From Anthoceros angustus (Eukaryota; Streptophyta; Anthocerotopsida; Anthocerotales; Anthocerotaceae), in assembly GCA_010909165.1 (NCBI GenBank), contig MU008155.1, positions 2,170,001 to 2,234,000 of the forward strand: a DNA stretch of 64,000 nt, written 5' to 3'. The notes below the pieces were generated by a model. That model saw only the letters and a program-made list of their open reading frames with translations. It had not been told where the DNA came from and ran no database searches. The position numbers and the translations under genes are program-made. This document shows, piece after piece, positions 20,569 to 31,640 of this stretch; position 1 is the first letter of the stretch, and each line of letters starts with the position of its first letter.

Positions 20569-23360
20569 CTAGTCCACGACAGGATTAGGGCTTTGACGCC
20601 AGAAGAGCAGGAAGGGAGCAAGCTTGACGTCCTCTAGGCCTGTGTAGGCACGGATTAAGCTTGATCCGCTGGGATCCACCATTAGGTGACGGATGAGACG
20701 ATATCTCAGCGGATTCGGGGCCACAACGAACGTCATGAATGCAAACCAGATGAGCTGCACCGACGAGAGGTTGCATGCCAGGAAACCCTTCCACAGCCTG
20801 CCACACCCGACCACAGGCCAGCAAGCTGTGAGTCAACACCAGCACGCGGCAGAACGTGTCCGTGCGCTCGTACGGCAGGACGATTAGACGGATTACCAGT
20901 CTGGTAGCCTGAAGAAGGTCTCGAAGAAGTCCTGAAAGCCTTCCTTGTCGAATTGCAAGATCAGCTCTAACCCGAACAGAAAGAAAGCACGCTGACGTTT
21001 CCGTTCCATGGGCCACAGGGCATCCCATGCTGCAGGTGGGGCAGGGTGTGGTGAGTTGATTGGAAGGGTAATGGACACACATCACCTGGAGGACAGGAGG
21101 GAGGATTACCTTCCAGAGCCGCGTTTCTGGAGTTCTGAGGAGGCTGCAGGGACCCCTTGCCACCCATGCGAAGTGCAGCGGCGATGGCAGCAGCATAGTG
21201 CGGTGCCTCCGACAGGGACCGTACCACAGAATAACCTGCACAAGGGACACGGGAAGGGATGCAGCGAAGATGATGATCGAATGAGACTTGTGTCACAGTT
21301 CGCTGTTGAGGTTTAGTTACCAGTTGCAGGATGAACCATGCTCGCAGCCGCACCAAACCCCAAGTGCTGTTGCTTTGTGTCAGGCAGAGTGCCACCGACA
21401 GGAATGTATGACCACTCCTGGAGTTTAATGGCCGATGGTCTGGACGTTAGACAATTTGGTTCTCGAGAGATCTCAGGCAGAGGGGATGCATTCTGGTACC
21501 TCCTCGTGGACATGACTGATTTTCAGACCCATCTTCTGCAGACGCATCTCAAGCCTCTCCTTTAGCACCTCAAAGGGCATGCCTGGTCTTGCTGCTAAGC
21601 AAGTCTCCTGCCAAATGGACAATGAAGATCACATCACCGAGAGGCAAGAGGAGTGCACAGCTATGCCAGTGTTGCAGACTCCCTGTATTGTACCTCAAAG
21701 AATACTTTCGTTGAGGAGAGCGGCATGGCATATAGGAAAGTAGGGACTTTCCCCCAAGAACTGTTGTCTGTGCCGGACGTGTGGCTGCGGTAGTCCATGA
21801 ACACCATGATCTCAGGACTGTAAGGATAGTTCTCCACCTACACAACCAAGAACCGTCTCTTTTGAAGAACAAGGACCGAGAAAACAGGGAGTGGTAAGAA
21901 TGAACAGAGGTTAACAAAAGATCCCTTCAGGTACCATGGACTAAACGGCCACTGTCCATGTGACATACCTCCACCTCTATTCCATATGCTGTCTGCACGC
22001 TCACGCCTGGACCTCCAGCTTCATACTCCAAAAATTTTCCAGCGGCTGCACCCGACGCAACAGTGACCAGCCTGAACCAACCATCAACATGAGCCAGCAA
22101 GAGAGAGGCTCAGTACCTCTTGTGCCTAACCTGGTTGAGATTTGACATCCCAATTACTACTGACTTAACGACATACAAAAAGCAAGAAGCTGTGAATACA
22201 TTTGACTCACCTGCAACTGACCTTTCTCCCAGTGGCGCATACTACAATGCTACCATTTTCATCAGTGTCAACGATCTGTTCTACTTGAGAATCCAGGTAC
22301 CTAACCCCTGACTGCGCACATCTGCAGGTTTTGAGGAAAAAACACGGCTCTTCAGCACAGACACCAGCACTACTTCCTCCTGAATCTCCTCCAAGATAAC
22401 AGTACAGAACAAGAACATTAACCTTTTCAGCAGCTCCTCACGGAGCAAATTCCTGCTCACACGACCATATGCCCGCCCAATCATAAGCGGAGTTTCATCC
22501 TCAAAGTACATGGCCGAATCTTTCCATGTGGCCTCTATGCAATTTTCCAGCCCAAGAGCTACGACCCACACCACCTGACAATGAGAACCACAGGCCTAGG
22601 ATACAACCAGAACATAAAATGCACAAACCTGCCAGCCTTACCTGAAAATTCATCCTCCCACACACCATAATTGTTGACAAAAGGAAGGTCGGGACCGATC
22701 AACCCGACATTCAAACCCTGTTTAGCAGCCTCCGCCGCCAGCGATAACCCCGCCGGGCCACAACCAATGACCACGAGGTCCACCACCTCGTCCCCTGGCA
22801 AAAGTGCTTCCAGCTGAAAACAGAAAGCAGAGGAAGGGACCGCATCACCGTGCTTGCCTCAACACTGCAGTCTGCGACACCGAGCTGAAAACCACGAGGT
22901 AAGAACAAACCGTGCTAGTTATGCTCCGCTGCTCCATTGCTTTTGACGCCTGCAGCTGTACCAGATCCAATTCATTCCCTCCAGCTTTGATGAAGTCCTG
23001 CTCATCAGCATACTTCTCCTCCACAGGCACGCAGGCAGCCCCCCTGGCCGCGTCCACAGCCTGCCCCCTCCTCCCACCCGCTTGGCACAAAATGCACCTC
23101 TTCCTGGTGCAGCCCACCAGCTCCCGGCAGTAGTCCGACGTACTACATTCCCTGTCCCCCGGAAATGCCACACAGCCGGGGCCGGGGCCGAGGCCGGAGC
23201 CGGCGCTGAGCTTCGCAGAAGCATCCCCAAAAGAACCACACATTGGCCTACATCGCAACGAGCGCTGCAAGCTGAGCCCTTTCCAGTTGCACGCAGGGCC
23301 AGCCTTGGGCGAGCCGCAATTCACGGCGCTGAACGCAGCCGACTTCGACATGACTTTCAT
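20569..23360 (-). CDS. LCYE: Lycopene epsilon-cyclase, plastid carotenoid enzyme
   Basis: The enzyme closes epsilon rings on lycopene in plastids, the first step toward alpha-carotene and lutein. Eleven exons, listed 5' to 3', are 22911-23360, 22642-22813, 22423-22558, 22211-22321, 21969-22071, 21694-21837, 21500-21607, 21321-21417, 21110-21235, 20897-21029 and 20569-20797. They join in phase at GT-AG sites to 602 residues. Key motifs are the dinucleotide-binding DLVVIGCGPAGLSLAAEAAK, NNYGVWEDEF, IGRAYGRVSR, TVASGAAAGKFLEYE, VFMDYRS, FLYAMPL, EWSYIPVGGTLP, FGAAASMVHPATGYSVVRSL and LWPMERKRQRAFFLFG. LDLVVIGCGPAGL, YGVWEDEF and the long N-terminal region favour epsilon over beta cyclase. The first 140 or so residues are Ser/Ala/Arg-rich and include a plausible transit peptide. 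I start at the ATG at 23360; an ATG three codons later is possible. It is clean and apparently functional. Confidence 0.95.
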
Positions 23361-23985
23361 AGTTCCCCACCTGCCGCCCTCCAAAGCTCACCGACCGGAC
23401 CCGGCCAGCGACCGCCTTCCACGACCAGCACTGCGAGCCTCACAGGCCCAGTGCACCTTCGGTGCGGAGCTCTAAGGCCTCCCGCATCGCCCACAGAACG
23501 GCATTGGCCAGTGCGAAACCAGAATCTTCAAGTGGGTCGAATCCCGCCACAACAATGCAGCAACAGCCCACAAAATCCGTGACACCAACGCACACTTCCC
23601 TTCTTCTCTTGGTCGCAAATTTAGGAGGAGCGCAGAAGGTAGCAGGAATTCCAAGCTGCCAGTCCCCACGGGCTCTGCGAACGCTAGCCTTCCAGCTAGG
23701 AGAGGAACCGCTGTTGGCCCACGCTTATGATAAGGCCCAGCAATGTTCGTTTGCTGCTCTTCACGCCACATCTCCCTGCTGGTGCGCTAAATTCCTTTAC
23801 CGAACTGCTTATGTGCTAACATTATCAACTGAGCCTCGGCCAATGGTGTAACTTCCCCACACCACGTTCCTGAGCAGGGAAAGAGCCCCGTCGCAGAGGT
23901 GGAATCAAATTTGAAGTCCATGCCAGTACACAGTGTCTGGAAGCTATTTTACACAGGATTTACTAAGAAATCGGGCATTGTCTAC
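23361..23985. other. Cyclase promoter/5' UTR and PPR 3' flank
   Basis: The part just upstream of the cyclase ATG (about 23361-23590) is copied at 38370-38605 in the opposite orientation. No independent gene was recognised. Confidence 0.6.
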
Positions 23986-26892
23986 CTAAATACAAGGCTT
24001 GTGCATCACCCTGGCTGGACGGTGGACGTTGTTCTCATCTCCAACCAAGAAACTGTGCACCCGTCCGTCCTGGTCTGTCCACCAGCTCTGACCCGGCTGC
24101 TTTCGTGCTCTGACAGTTTTTCTCCTCAGGTCCATCTTTTGTGCATGCTCCCACAGCTGGGCACCAGTGTATATGTTTGACATCAACACATAAGTTGCGG
24201 ACTGTTTGTTGTCCAGCTTCACTGCTTGGTTGAAAGCATGGCGTGCAACCTGAACGTTGCCCCACATTCGACAAGCAGCTAATAGAGTTTGCCAAACTGC
24301 AGGCTTGGGGGGTGCAGGCATTGTGCCTACTAACCCAAGGGCCTCGGATAGTTGTCCTGCACGACTGAGGAGATCCACCATGCATGCATAGTGTTCTTCG
24401 GAGGGAGTGATGCCATGCCGGCTGCTCATAGCCTCAAAGTACTCCCGCCCCTTGTTGACTAGACCAACATGGCTACACACTGTTAGTACACTGAGGAAAG
24501 TGATGCCGACTGGCTGTATGCCGTCCCCGCTCATTCTCTGAACCAAAGCGAAGACCATATCACTGTCTCCTTGACAGCTGTAGCCTGCAATCAGGACATT
24601 CCATGTGACAAGGTCCCTCTCGTGCAACGCATCGAACACCTGCTGTGCATCAACCATGCTCGCACACTTTCCATACATGTTCATCAAACTGCTGGCTACA
24701 AACACATCCGATTCAAGCCCTTGTTCTTCAATCTGCGCATGTAGCTGCCTTCCGATGTGCAAAGCTGCCACATTTGCACATGCTTGCAGGAGACACATAA
24801 ATGTCACAGAATTGGGTACAGCCAGGCCGTCTGCTTGCATATCACTGTAGAGATGAAGGGCTTCCTGGCCCATGCCCTTTTGGGAATACCCAGCTATCAT
24901 AGCATTCCATGTCACCACATCCTTTTCACAAAGCCTGTTGAACACTCGTTCCGCATCTTCCAAGCTGCCACACTTTGCAAACATGTTTACCAAACTGTTG
25001 GCCACAGAAACGTCAGCGTGGTATCGTCCTTTTCTAATTTGTGCATGCAGCTGCCTCCCGTTTTCCAAAGCTGGGCCGCCCACACTTGCACATGCCTGCA
25101 AGAGGCACAAAAATGTCACAGAGTCAGGTTCTGCAATGCCTTCCTCTTGCATAGCAGTGTAGAGGAGAAGGGCTTCCTTGCCAAAGCCCTGGTGGGCATA
25201 CCCTGCGATCATGGCATTCCACGTCACCACATCTTTCTGACCAAGTCCATGAAACAGTCTCTCAGCATCTTCTAAGCTCCCGCACTTTGCGTACATGTTT
25301 ACCACACTGTTGGCAACAAATACATCACTTTCATGTCCAAGTTCTCTGACTTGCGCATGAAGCTGCTTCCCCTTTTCCAAAGCTCGGGGGCCCACACTAG
25401 CGCATGCCTGCAGGAGGCAGACAAATGTGATGGAATCAGGTACAGCGATGCCTTCTTCCTGCATCGTACTGTAGAGATCAAGGGCTTCCTGCCCCATTCC
25501 CTGATGGGAATACCCTGCAATTAAAGCAGTCCAAGCCACCACACCTTTCTGACCAAGTCCATCAAATACTCTTTTAGCATTTTCCAAGGCACCACACTTA
25601 GCATACATGTTCACCAAACTGCCAGCTACAAACACATCCGCTTGATGTCCTCGTACTGTAAGTTGCGCATGAAGCTCCTTGCCCTTCTCCAAAGCTCCAG
25701 TGCCCACACTTGCACATGCCTGCAGAAGGCAAACGAAAGTCACTGAATCAGGTACTGCAATGGGGTCTTCCTGCAGAGCACTGTAGAGATTAAGGGCTTC
25801 CTGACCCATTCCCTGCTGGGAATAGCCTGCTATCATAGTATTCCATATCACAACATCCTTTTGACCAAGTTTATCAAACGCGTTCTGAGCCTCTTCCAAG
25901 CTTCCACACCTTGCGTACATGTTCACCAAACTGCTGGCTACAAACACATCAGCTTCATGTCCTCGCTCTCTGATTTCCTCATGCAGCTGCCTTCCCTTCT
26001 CCAAAGCTTGGGTGCCCACACTCGCACATGCCTGCAGAAGGCACGCAAATGTCGCGGAACCAGGCACGGTGATGCCCTCCCCTTGCATAGCACTGTAGAG
26101 ACAAAGGGCTTGCTCTCCCATGCCCTGCTGGGAATACCCTGCGATCAAAGCAGTCCACGTCACCGCATCTTTTAGGCCAAGTCCGTCAAACACTCTCTGA
26201 GCTTCTTCCAAGCTGCCACACTTTGCGTACATATTCACCAAGGAATTACACACAAACAAATCAAGCTCAACGCCACTGGCCAACACATCAGCATGCACCT
26301 GCTGCCCCGATCTCAAGTCTGACACCCTTGCACAAGCCTGAAGGGCAGCCACAAATACATGGCCGTCTGGCTTCACACTTGACCTGCGCATCCGACGATA
26401 CAATTGTATGGCCTGCCTTTCATGTCCGTGCATCACATGCGAAGACATGATGGCACACCACGTGAAGGCATCTGGTGTGGAAACCTCGTCAAATGCATCC
26501 ATCGCGTCTTGCAACCTGCTATGAGAAGCATACATCCGCAGGATATGGAAGCCCATGAAAGTGTCTGCCTGGTACCCTGTCTTCACGGTGAAACCGTGCA
26601 CACGCCGACCCAAGATAAGCTCCTTCTCGACTACGCATTGCTTCAGGACAGCATACAAGAGAGATTTGGAAACACAACGCTCCGACTGCACCAGACCTCC
26701 CAAAGCTTCAACAGCCTCATCGAGCTGGCCGAGACGACATAGCTTGATCACGGTTTCAGCCGTTATGGCACTATCGTGACCTGCAGGCCTGCGAGGGCCA
26801 GGATGATTAGGTAAGCTCCAGTCGGAACCCAGCTCCCCATCCATAGCAGCAACCCGAGGACCTACCCAAGCTGGCTTGTACATGTTGTCCAA
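23986..26892 (-). CDS. PLS-class PPR protein with E domain and PG box, no DYW domain
   Basis: An intronless 968-residue protein, expected in mitochondria or plastids, binding a specific RNA probably to support C-to-U editing. After about 50 N-terminal residues it consists of PPR motifs in P-L-S order. Six or seven nearly repeated blocks of about 103 residues are visible, each with LVNMYAKCGSLEDA, VVTWTALIAGYSQQGMGQEA, TFVCLLQACASVG and a KGKQLHAQ-like string. The E domain follows (AVWQTLLAACRMWGNVQVAR, ATYVLMSNIYTGAQLW), then KQPGQSWWTDQDGRVHSFLV, and the protein stops 17 residues after LVGDE. No DYW deaminase domain is present, so it would need a partner enzyme or acts otherwise. The tail diverges where a decayed relative at 3000-3072 reads on into HPESECIYARLK, suggesting secondary truncation. 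The organelle target was not determined. Confidence 0.93.
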   Translation of the reverse strand: MDNMYKPAWVGPRVAAMDGELGSDWSLPNHPGPRRPAGHDSAITAETVIKLCRLGQLDEAVEALGGLVQSERCVSKSLLYAVLKQCVVEKELILGRRVHGFTVKTGYQADTFMGFHILRMYASHSRLQDAMDAFDEVSTPDAFTWCAIMSSHVMHGHERQAIQLYRRMRRSSVKPDGHVFVAALQACARVSDLRSGQQVHADVLASGVELDLFVCNSLVNMYAKCGSLEEAQRVFDGLGLKDAVTWTALIAGYSQQGMGEQALCLYSAMQGEGITVPGSATFACLLQACASVGTQALEKGRQLHEEIRERGHEADVFVASSLVNMYARCGSLEEAQNAFDKLGQKDVVIWNTMIAGYSQQGMGQEALNLYSALQEDPIAVPDSVTFVCLLQACASVGTGALEKGKELHAQLTVRGHQADVFVAGSLVNMYAKCGALENAKRVFDGLGQKGVVAWTALIAGYSHQGMGQEALDLYSTMQEEGIAVPDSITFVCLLQACASVGPRALEKGKQLHAQVRELGHESDVFVANSVVNMYAKCGSLEDAERLFHGLGQKDVVTWNAMIAGYAHQGFGKEALLLYTAMQEEGIAEPDSVTFLCLLQACASVGGPALENGRQLHAQIRKGRYHADVSVANSLVNMFAKCGSLEDAERVFNRLCEKDVVTWNAMIAGYSQKGMGQEALHLYSDMQADGLAVPNSVTFMCLLQACANVAALHIGRQLHAQIEEQGLESDVFVASSLMNMYGKCASMVDAQQVFDALHERDLVTWNVLIAGYSCQGDSDMVFALVQRMSGDGIQPVGITFLSVLTVCSHVGLVNKGREYFEAMSSRHGITPSEEHYACMVDLLSRAGQLSEALGLVGTMPAPPKPAVWQTLLAACRMWGNVQVARHAFNQAVKLDNKQSATYVLMSNIYTGAQLWEHAQKMDLRRKTVRARKQPGQSWWTDQDGRVHSFLVGDENNVHRPARVMHKPCI

Positions 26893-28429
26893 GGGAACAC
26901 CTCCTGGGACAGCCCTTGCCCAACATCAGGCTATCGGAGGCTCTTCTTACTGTCCCGACAAAAGTCCAGCTACGTATGCCTCCGCCCAAAATTCTCGGGT
27001 TACAGAGCTCCATCAGCATGCAGTTACAGAGTTTCTCTGCAATCGAAGCGTTTCTATGCAATCCGATGTTGTACATATACCGAAATTATAACCTAGTCAT
27101 GTAGAAAGCCCTGCGGTTCGTTAGTCAAGTAGAAAGAGAGTTACCAAACCCACGGTCATATGTCGTCCCCGTAATCAGTTCTCAATTCAATTGGGTGGTC
27201 TCACGCCGAACAAATGGCATGTGCTAAAACTCTCGTGTCGGACTTTACAAATAGTTAACTCTAGTGTCTAACTCTAGTGTCGACTTTATAAATAGTCAAA
27301 GGTATACATCGAGATTTTTGATATAAAGAACCCCTAGAACACTTTTGATATGGAGTAACCCCGTAGAAGCTGGATGGGTGGCACCTATCCATGAAGTTGG
27401 ATGGGTGGCACCCCATCCAAGCATTGATCCGACCCCGGACATGATGTTTACCCATACGGCCATAAAGCATGAGTTAGTTCATGCTAACTTGAAACCCATG
27501 GACCCACACGTGTTTTCTTGTGGTTCATCACTATTGAAACATGATAAAGTATTAAATGCAAACCCTACTCTAGCTCCCGCTACATAAGTGTTACATGATG
27601 TTACAATTTTGATTCCTACTTCCTTGAAGTGTTCTTTGTCAAGTTGTTCAAAATGAAGGGGAGAATTTTGCATCAAATACAGCTTGGACTTGCAGCATAA
27701 GATAAAGTAGTTTTCGTCATATTCTTTAGATTTTTTTTCTCCTTTCCCTTTATTATTTTCATAATCAATGTCTAGTTCATTGTAAACAAGCTTCTTGCTT
27801 AACACAAGACTTTAGATTGAGAGGAGAATGTAAATGATGTTCGAAGCCTTTGGATTCCAAACTTCTGATGTCTTACGAGGCCATGTATTAAAAAAGGTAA
27901 GACATACTTTGCCGTTTTTTTAAGGATTGGGATTAATCTGCAAGCCTTTAGAGTAATAATATAATTTAGATGGAATATCAAGAAGGTGTGGAGGAAAATA
28001 TATATCAAAGAAGTATAAGCCATCATGATATGGGGTACTATCTGCTGCAATTATTACCGCCGTCATTAGATCCATTCGTTCGTATAGCTATGGGGGATTT
28101 TTCATGAGGAGGCCCCACTCATGTTGAACTCGCTTCATCCTCTTCCCCCGAACGCTTATATTTTGAGTGCTTGAGTAGAAGTAGTAATTGCTTGCATCTT
28201 TGACAATATCAAAATGTTCAAATGGCTCCCTACTTGCTCCCTCCAAGATACTTGTGGCTTCTAGTTTGACACTTGATGCACATTTTAGATTTTATTTCAT
28301 TTCAAAAGCTACATGTGAATCCTTCTTCCTAATGCAGGCTTGGCCATGTGTGAATATGCATCCGCATGAAGAGCTATCATCACAAATTTTACCCCCCCTA
28401 GATTCAGCACGATTTCCATACGGAATCCA
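26893..28429. other. Intergenic, increasingly AT-rich, small tandem repeats
   Basis: At 27245-27300 AACTCTAGTGTC and GACTTTANAAATAGT are duplicated. At 27366-27418 GGATGGGTGGCACC occurs twice within a 32 bp tandem unit. The sequence becomes AT-rich from about 27600. No gene is supported. Confidence 0.55.
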
Positions 28430-28815
28430 TCACTTCGGAGGTACGTGCAGATTCTATGTTGAAAATATGCGAAATGTTTGATAATTTTGACCAAGTTCCA
28501 TGTTTAATCAACCTTGAAATTCGCTTCTAAGGTTTCCATGTGGATTTTGGAAGTTCGGAAATTCATACTAATTCTACGTTGAAAATGTACACGATCCCAC
28601 CCTTAGAGTTTTTATATGGATTCGATAATTTGGAAATTCACACAATTCTACATTGAAAACACATAAGATCGCTCCCAAGGGTTTTCATGTGGATTGTGAC
28701 ATTTGAGGTTCACATAAATTCTGCGTGAAAATGCACGGAATCCAGCCCTTTAGGGTTTTGTGTGGATTACGGTTCGGAGGTTCGCATTTAATTCGTGTTG
28801 AAAATGCATGAGATG
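28430..28815. repeat. Degenerate tandem repeat, about 85 bp unit, about 4-5 copies
   Basis: Each unit contains GGANGTTCNCATNNAATTCT, then CGTTGAAAATGCAC, then CCCTTAGGGTTTTCATGTGG and ATT. Copies start near 28433, 28551, 28634, 28705 and 28778. They have diverged by substitutions and short indels. This looks like a satellite-like block or the internal repeats of an AT-rich transposon. Confidence 0.8.
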
Positions 28816-30600
28816 ATTGATTGACTTTGGGCAAAGTTTTCACATCTTATCAACTTGAAAACTATGGTACCATTTTGTTATGTGGATTATACATTAAGTT
28901 CATTCATTATCAACTCCTATGCTTGCTTTGTGGTTTCAATGTTTATTTTTATTTAATTTATAATATTTTAAAATGCTTAAAATATGTAAATTCTATGTAG
29001 TTTCAAACATTTAGGAGGATCACATAGTTTACATGTAGAAAGTACATGACATATTCATGTTTTAAGAAAAAAATTCATGTTGAATCAAAGTAGCTTGTAT
29101 AGAAAGCATATGTAGAAAATGTAGTATCTATTACTATCAATTCTTCATGGTGAATACATTCATTTTATAAATTATACATACATATTTATAATCTACAAGA
29201 ATATATATGGAGTACATCTAGGTTCAAAGACGTTGGGAGACTACACGTAGTCCCTTATGAAAGTACATTATTTGTATAATGATGAGTTATTGAAGTTATA
29301 TACATTTCAATGTAGTGGATATTCTTATTCAATAATTTTTTCTATAAAATAAATAATTTTAATATATTCATTAGATACTATATTATTAAAACAGAATATT
29401 AAATAAATAAATTAATTAGATATTAAAATATTACTTATTTATACCATATTATTATATCAAAAATATGTTTGAAAATATTAGAGAAATCTATATGCATAAA
29501 GGAATAAAAGTGTACTCCACCTCAAATGCCTAATAAGAAACACCCAGTGCTAATATAAAACCTAGCAATCTTCTCCAAAGAAGACCACAAAATGAGGAAA
29601 AGACGATATAAGTAGCAAGAGAATGTAAGGATCCGCGTTTTTGTAACTACGACATAGTTACAAACAAGCATCCTCAAAAATCTCCTAAACCACTAAGAAC
29701 TAAATGAGGTGAAAACTAAATGAGGACTTGATCCTTCTCATTCGGCCCGTGCTCCAATAATCCTAGTTTCCATGTTCTTCATGCCCAAGAGATGCTCATG
29801 CATCCTAGGAGCTTCCATTACTTTTCCATCCATTGCATATTCCAAATTGCAAGAGTTTAAGTACTTAGTCGAACTATATAATTAGATATAGTATATGAAA
29901 TTAATTCATGGTTGTTTCACTTACCACGTATAGGAAGAACCCAGCTTGCTCCAAAGTAATTGTAATAGGCTCTGGGCATTATACCTTGCGCCCATAAAGA
30001 CTTTGGAGAGCTGCAGTTGAGCCCCATGGGTCTATCGCCATTTGCAAACTCTTGAATACGCCATTTATTCCCAAGTTTCCGGACTTGTAAATTTTCAAAC
30101 CAAGACTCAGCCTCTGCGTGACATCCAATCCACAGGCTTTGGTAAGCCTAGAGCTCATACAAATGAGCTCGGCAACTGCAAGAATTGATACAACTTTAGG
30201 TCGCAAAAGAAACGAAGATTAGGAAAGTTGAACTTGAAATTCAATAAATACCTTAGTATAGCTCCCCTCCGATCGCGTATGTTTGTAAAACCATCTTCTT
30301 GAGCCCCGTTCTCCTGTTGGACCCCACGCTTTATAAAACTTACGTAATAGGGACTCGTCGATAAATCCACATCCATAGACCGAGTAAAAATCTTGCACCA
30401 TTTTATCGAAGGGAACATAGTAGAATATGGACCCATTCCCAAGAGCAACTCGGTGACAATAGTCTTGATTGGTTGGCAACAATAGTCAAGGCCAGTTTCT
30501 TCTCTAGTTGTGATAGGGCATGTATATTTGACTTTTGCACACATAAATTGTCTCTTTGTGCTCAAGCTTGTCTTTGAGATGCTCGTAGTGTGACCTTGTG
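28816..30600. other. Very AT-rich block without genes
   Basis: Long A/T runs occur especially at 29280-29480. No coding sequence, RNA gene or terminal repeat was recognised. The composition is sharply different from the flanking gene-bearing DNA. Confidence 0.6.
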
Positions 30601-30964
30601 AACGCATTTGGCTCTTCTTCACTCAACCCTTGTTGAGTTGAGCTTGAGCAGATCTTCGCCGCTCCGGGACTTACCGTTCAAGACCCGTCCGTATCAGCAG
30701 CTTGAGACCGTTGCGGTTGTCCGATCGGCGCTTGCCACCGGTCTACTACGAATTGGTGACCCTTGCGCTTGTACACCGCCAAAGACTTGCCACGTGATGT
30801 CTACTACGAGCAATTGGAGAGAGTGTTTGTCCATCACCGACTTGTCGCTGAGGTCGATATCGCAATTGGAGATTGCCGGCTATCACACTTCCGGATCTGC
30901 GTTCAATGATACCGCTAGTTGAAATTGTTGTTGCACTTACACGTCACCGACGGAGCTTGCAAGT

Positions 30965-31065
30965 CTCATTGTGCAATAATAGGCCTTTGTTGTGCAATGG
31001 TAGTAGCATATCTCTGTTGTGCAATGGCAGCAGCAGGTCTCTGCTGTGCAATAGCAGCAGATTCA
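30965..31065. repeat. Tandem repeat of TGTTGTGCAATGGCAGCAGC type
   Basis: A unit of about 33 bp, with CTNTGNTGTGCAATNGNAGNAG, recurs three to four times. Both strands stay open across it, producing Leu-rich or Ala/Cys-rich frames. Confidence 0.75.
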
Positions 31066-31494
31066 CATTCTGTCGCTGGTGCATCCGATCGCTCAACAAG
31101 ATGGTTGATTGTGCATGTGAGTCGGAGAATCTCCTCCTGCACAAGACTCTACGAATAAATGGCGTTTGGCAAAGGAGAGCAAGGAAGAAGGCGGCCTTGG
31201 ATTTGGAAAACAATGGAGGTCTTCCTCTAAGCGGTCCCTCGTGAACTTGAAGTCTCAACATCAACATCTTCAACTTCTTCTTATCTCAAATCGACGGCCG
31301 AGTCCGGCCGGATCGGATCACTGCCTTGTAAGCCTTGGCATCGCACAACAACAAACCAAATCAAAACAAAAGAGGCAAAAGGAGCATTCAACATTACAAT
31401 AACTTGAATGCTCAGATCGACCTCGAGATCCGCACGTTGGTAAACCTTCCCGATCGATCGACTCCAAGGCTGATTTCACACACGCAATTCCGCT

Positions 31495-31640
31495 CAGCAC
31501 TCCGCTCGGCGCACTCCGCTCGGCGCCTCCGCTCGGCGCCTCCGCTCGGCGCCTCCGCTCGGCGAACTCCCGCTCCGGCACTCCCGCTCCGGCACTCCCG
31601 CTCGGCGCACTCCGCTCCGGCGAACTCCCGACGCCCGAGC
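31495..31640. repeat. Tandem CGCTCGGCGCCTC / CGCTCCGGCACTC repeat
   Basis: A 13-15 bp GC-rich unit (CTCCGCTCGGCG, CTCCCGCTCCGGCA) is repeated about ten times with two alternating variants. It has no stop in most frames, so the open frames across it are not evidence of a gene. Confidence 0.85.

Noticed and set aside
24035-26779. Plus-strand open frames inside the PPR gene
   Set aside because: Antisense shadows of the 968-residue PPR frame.
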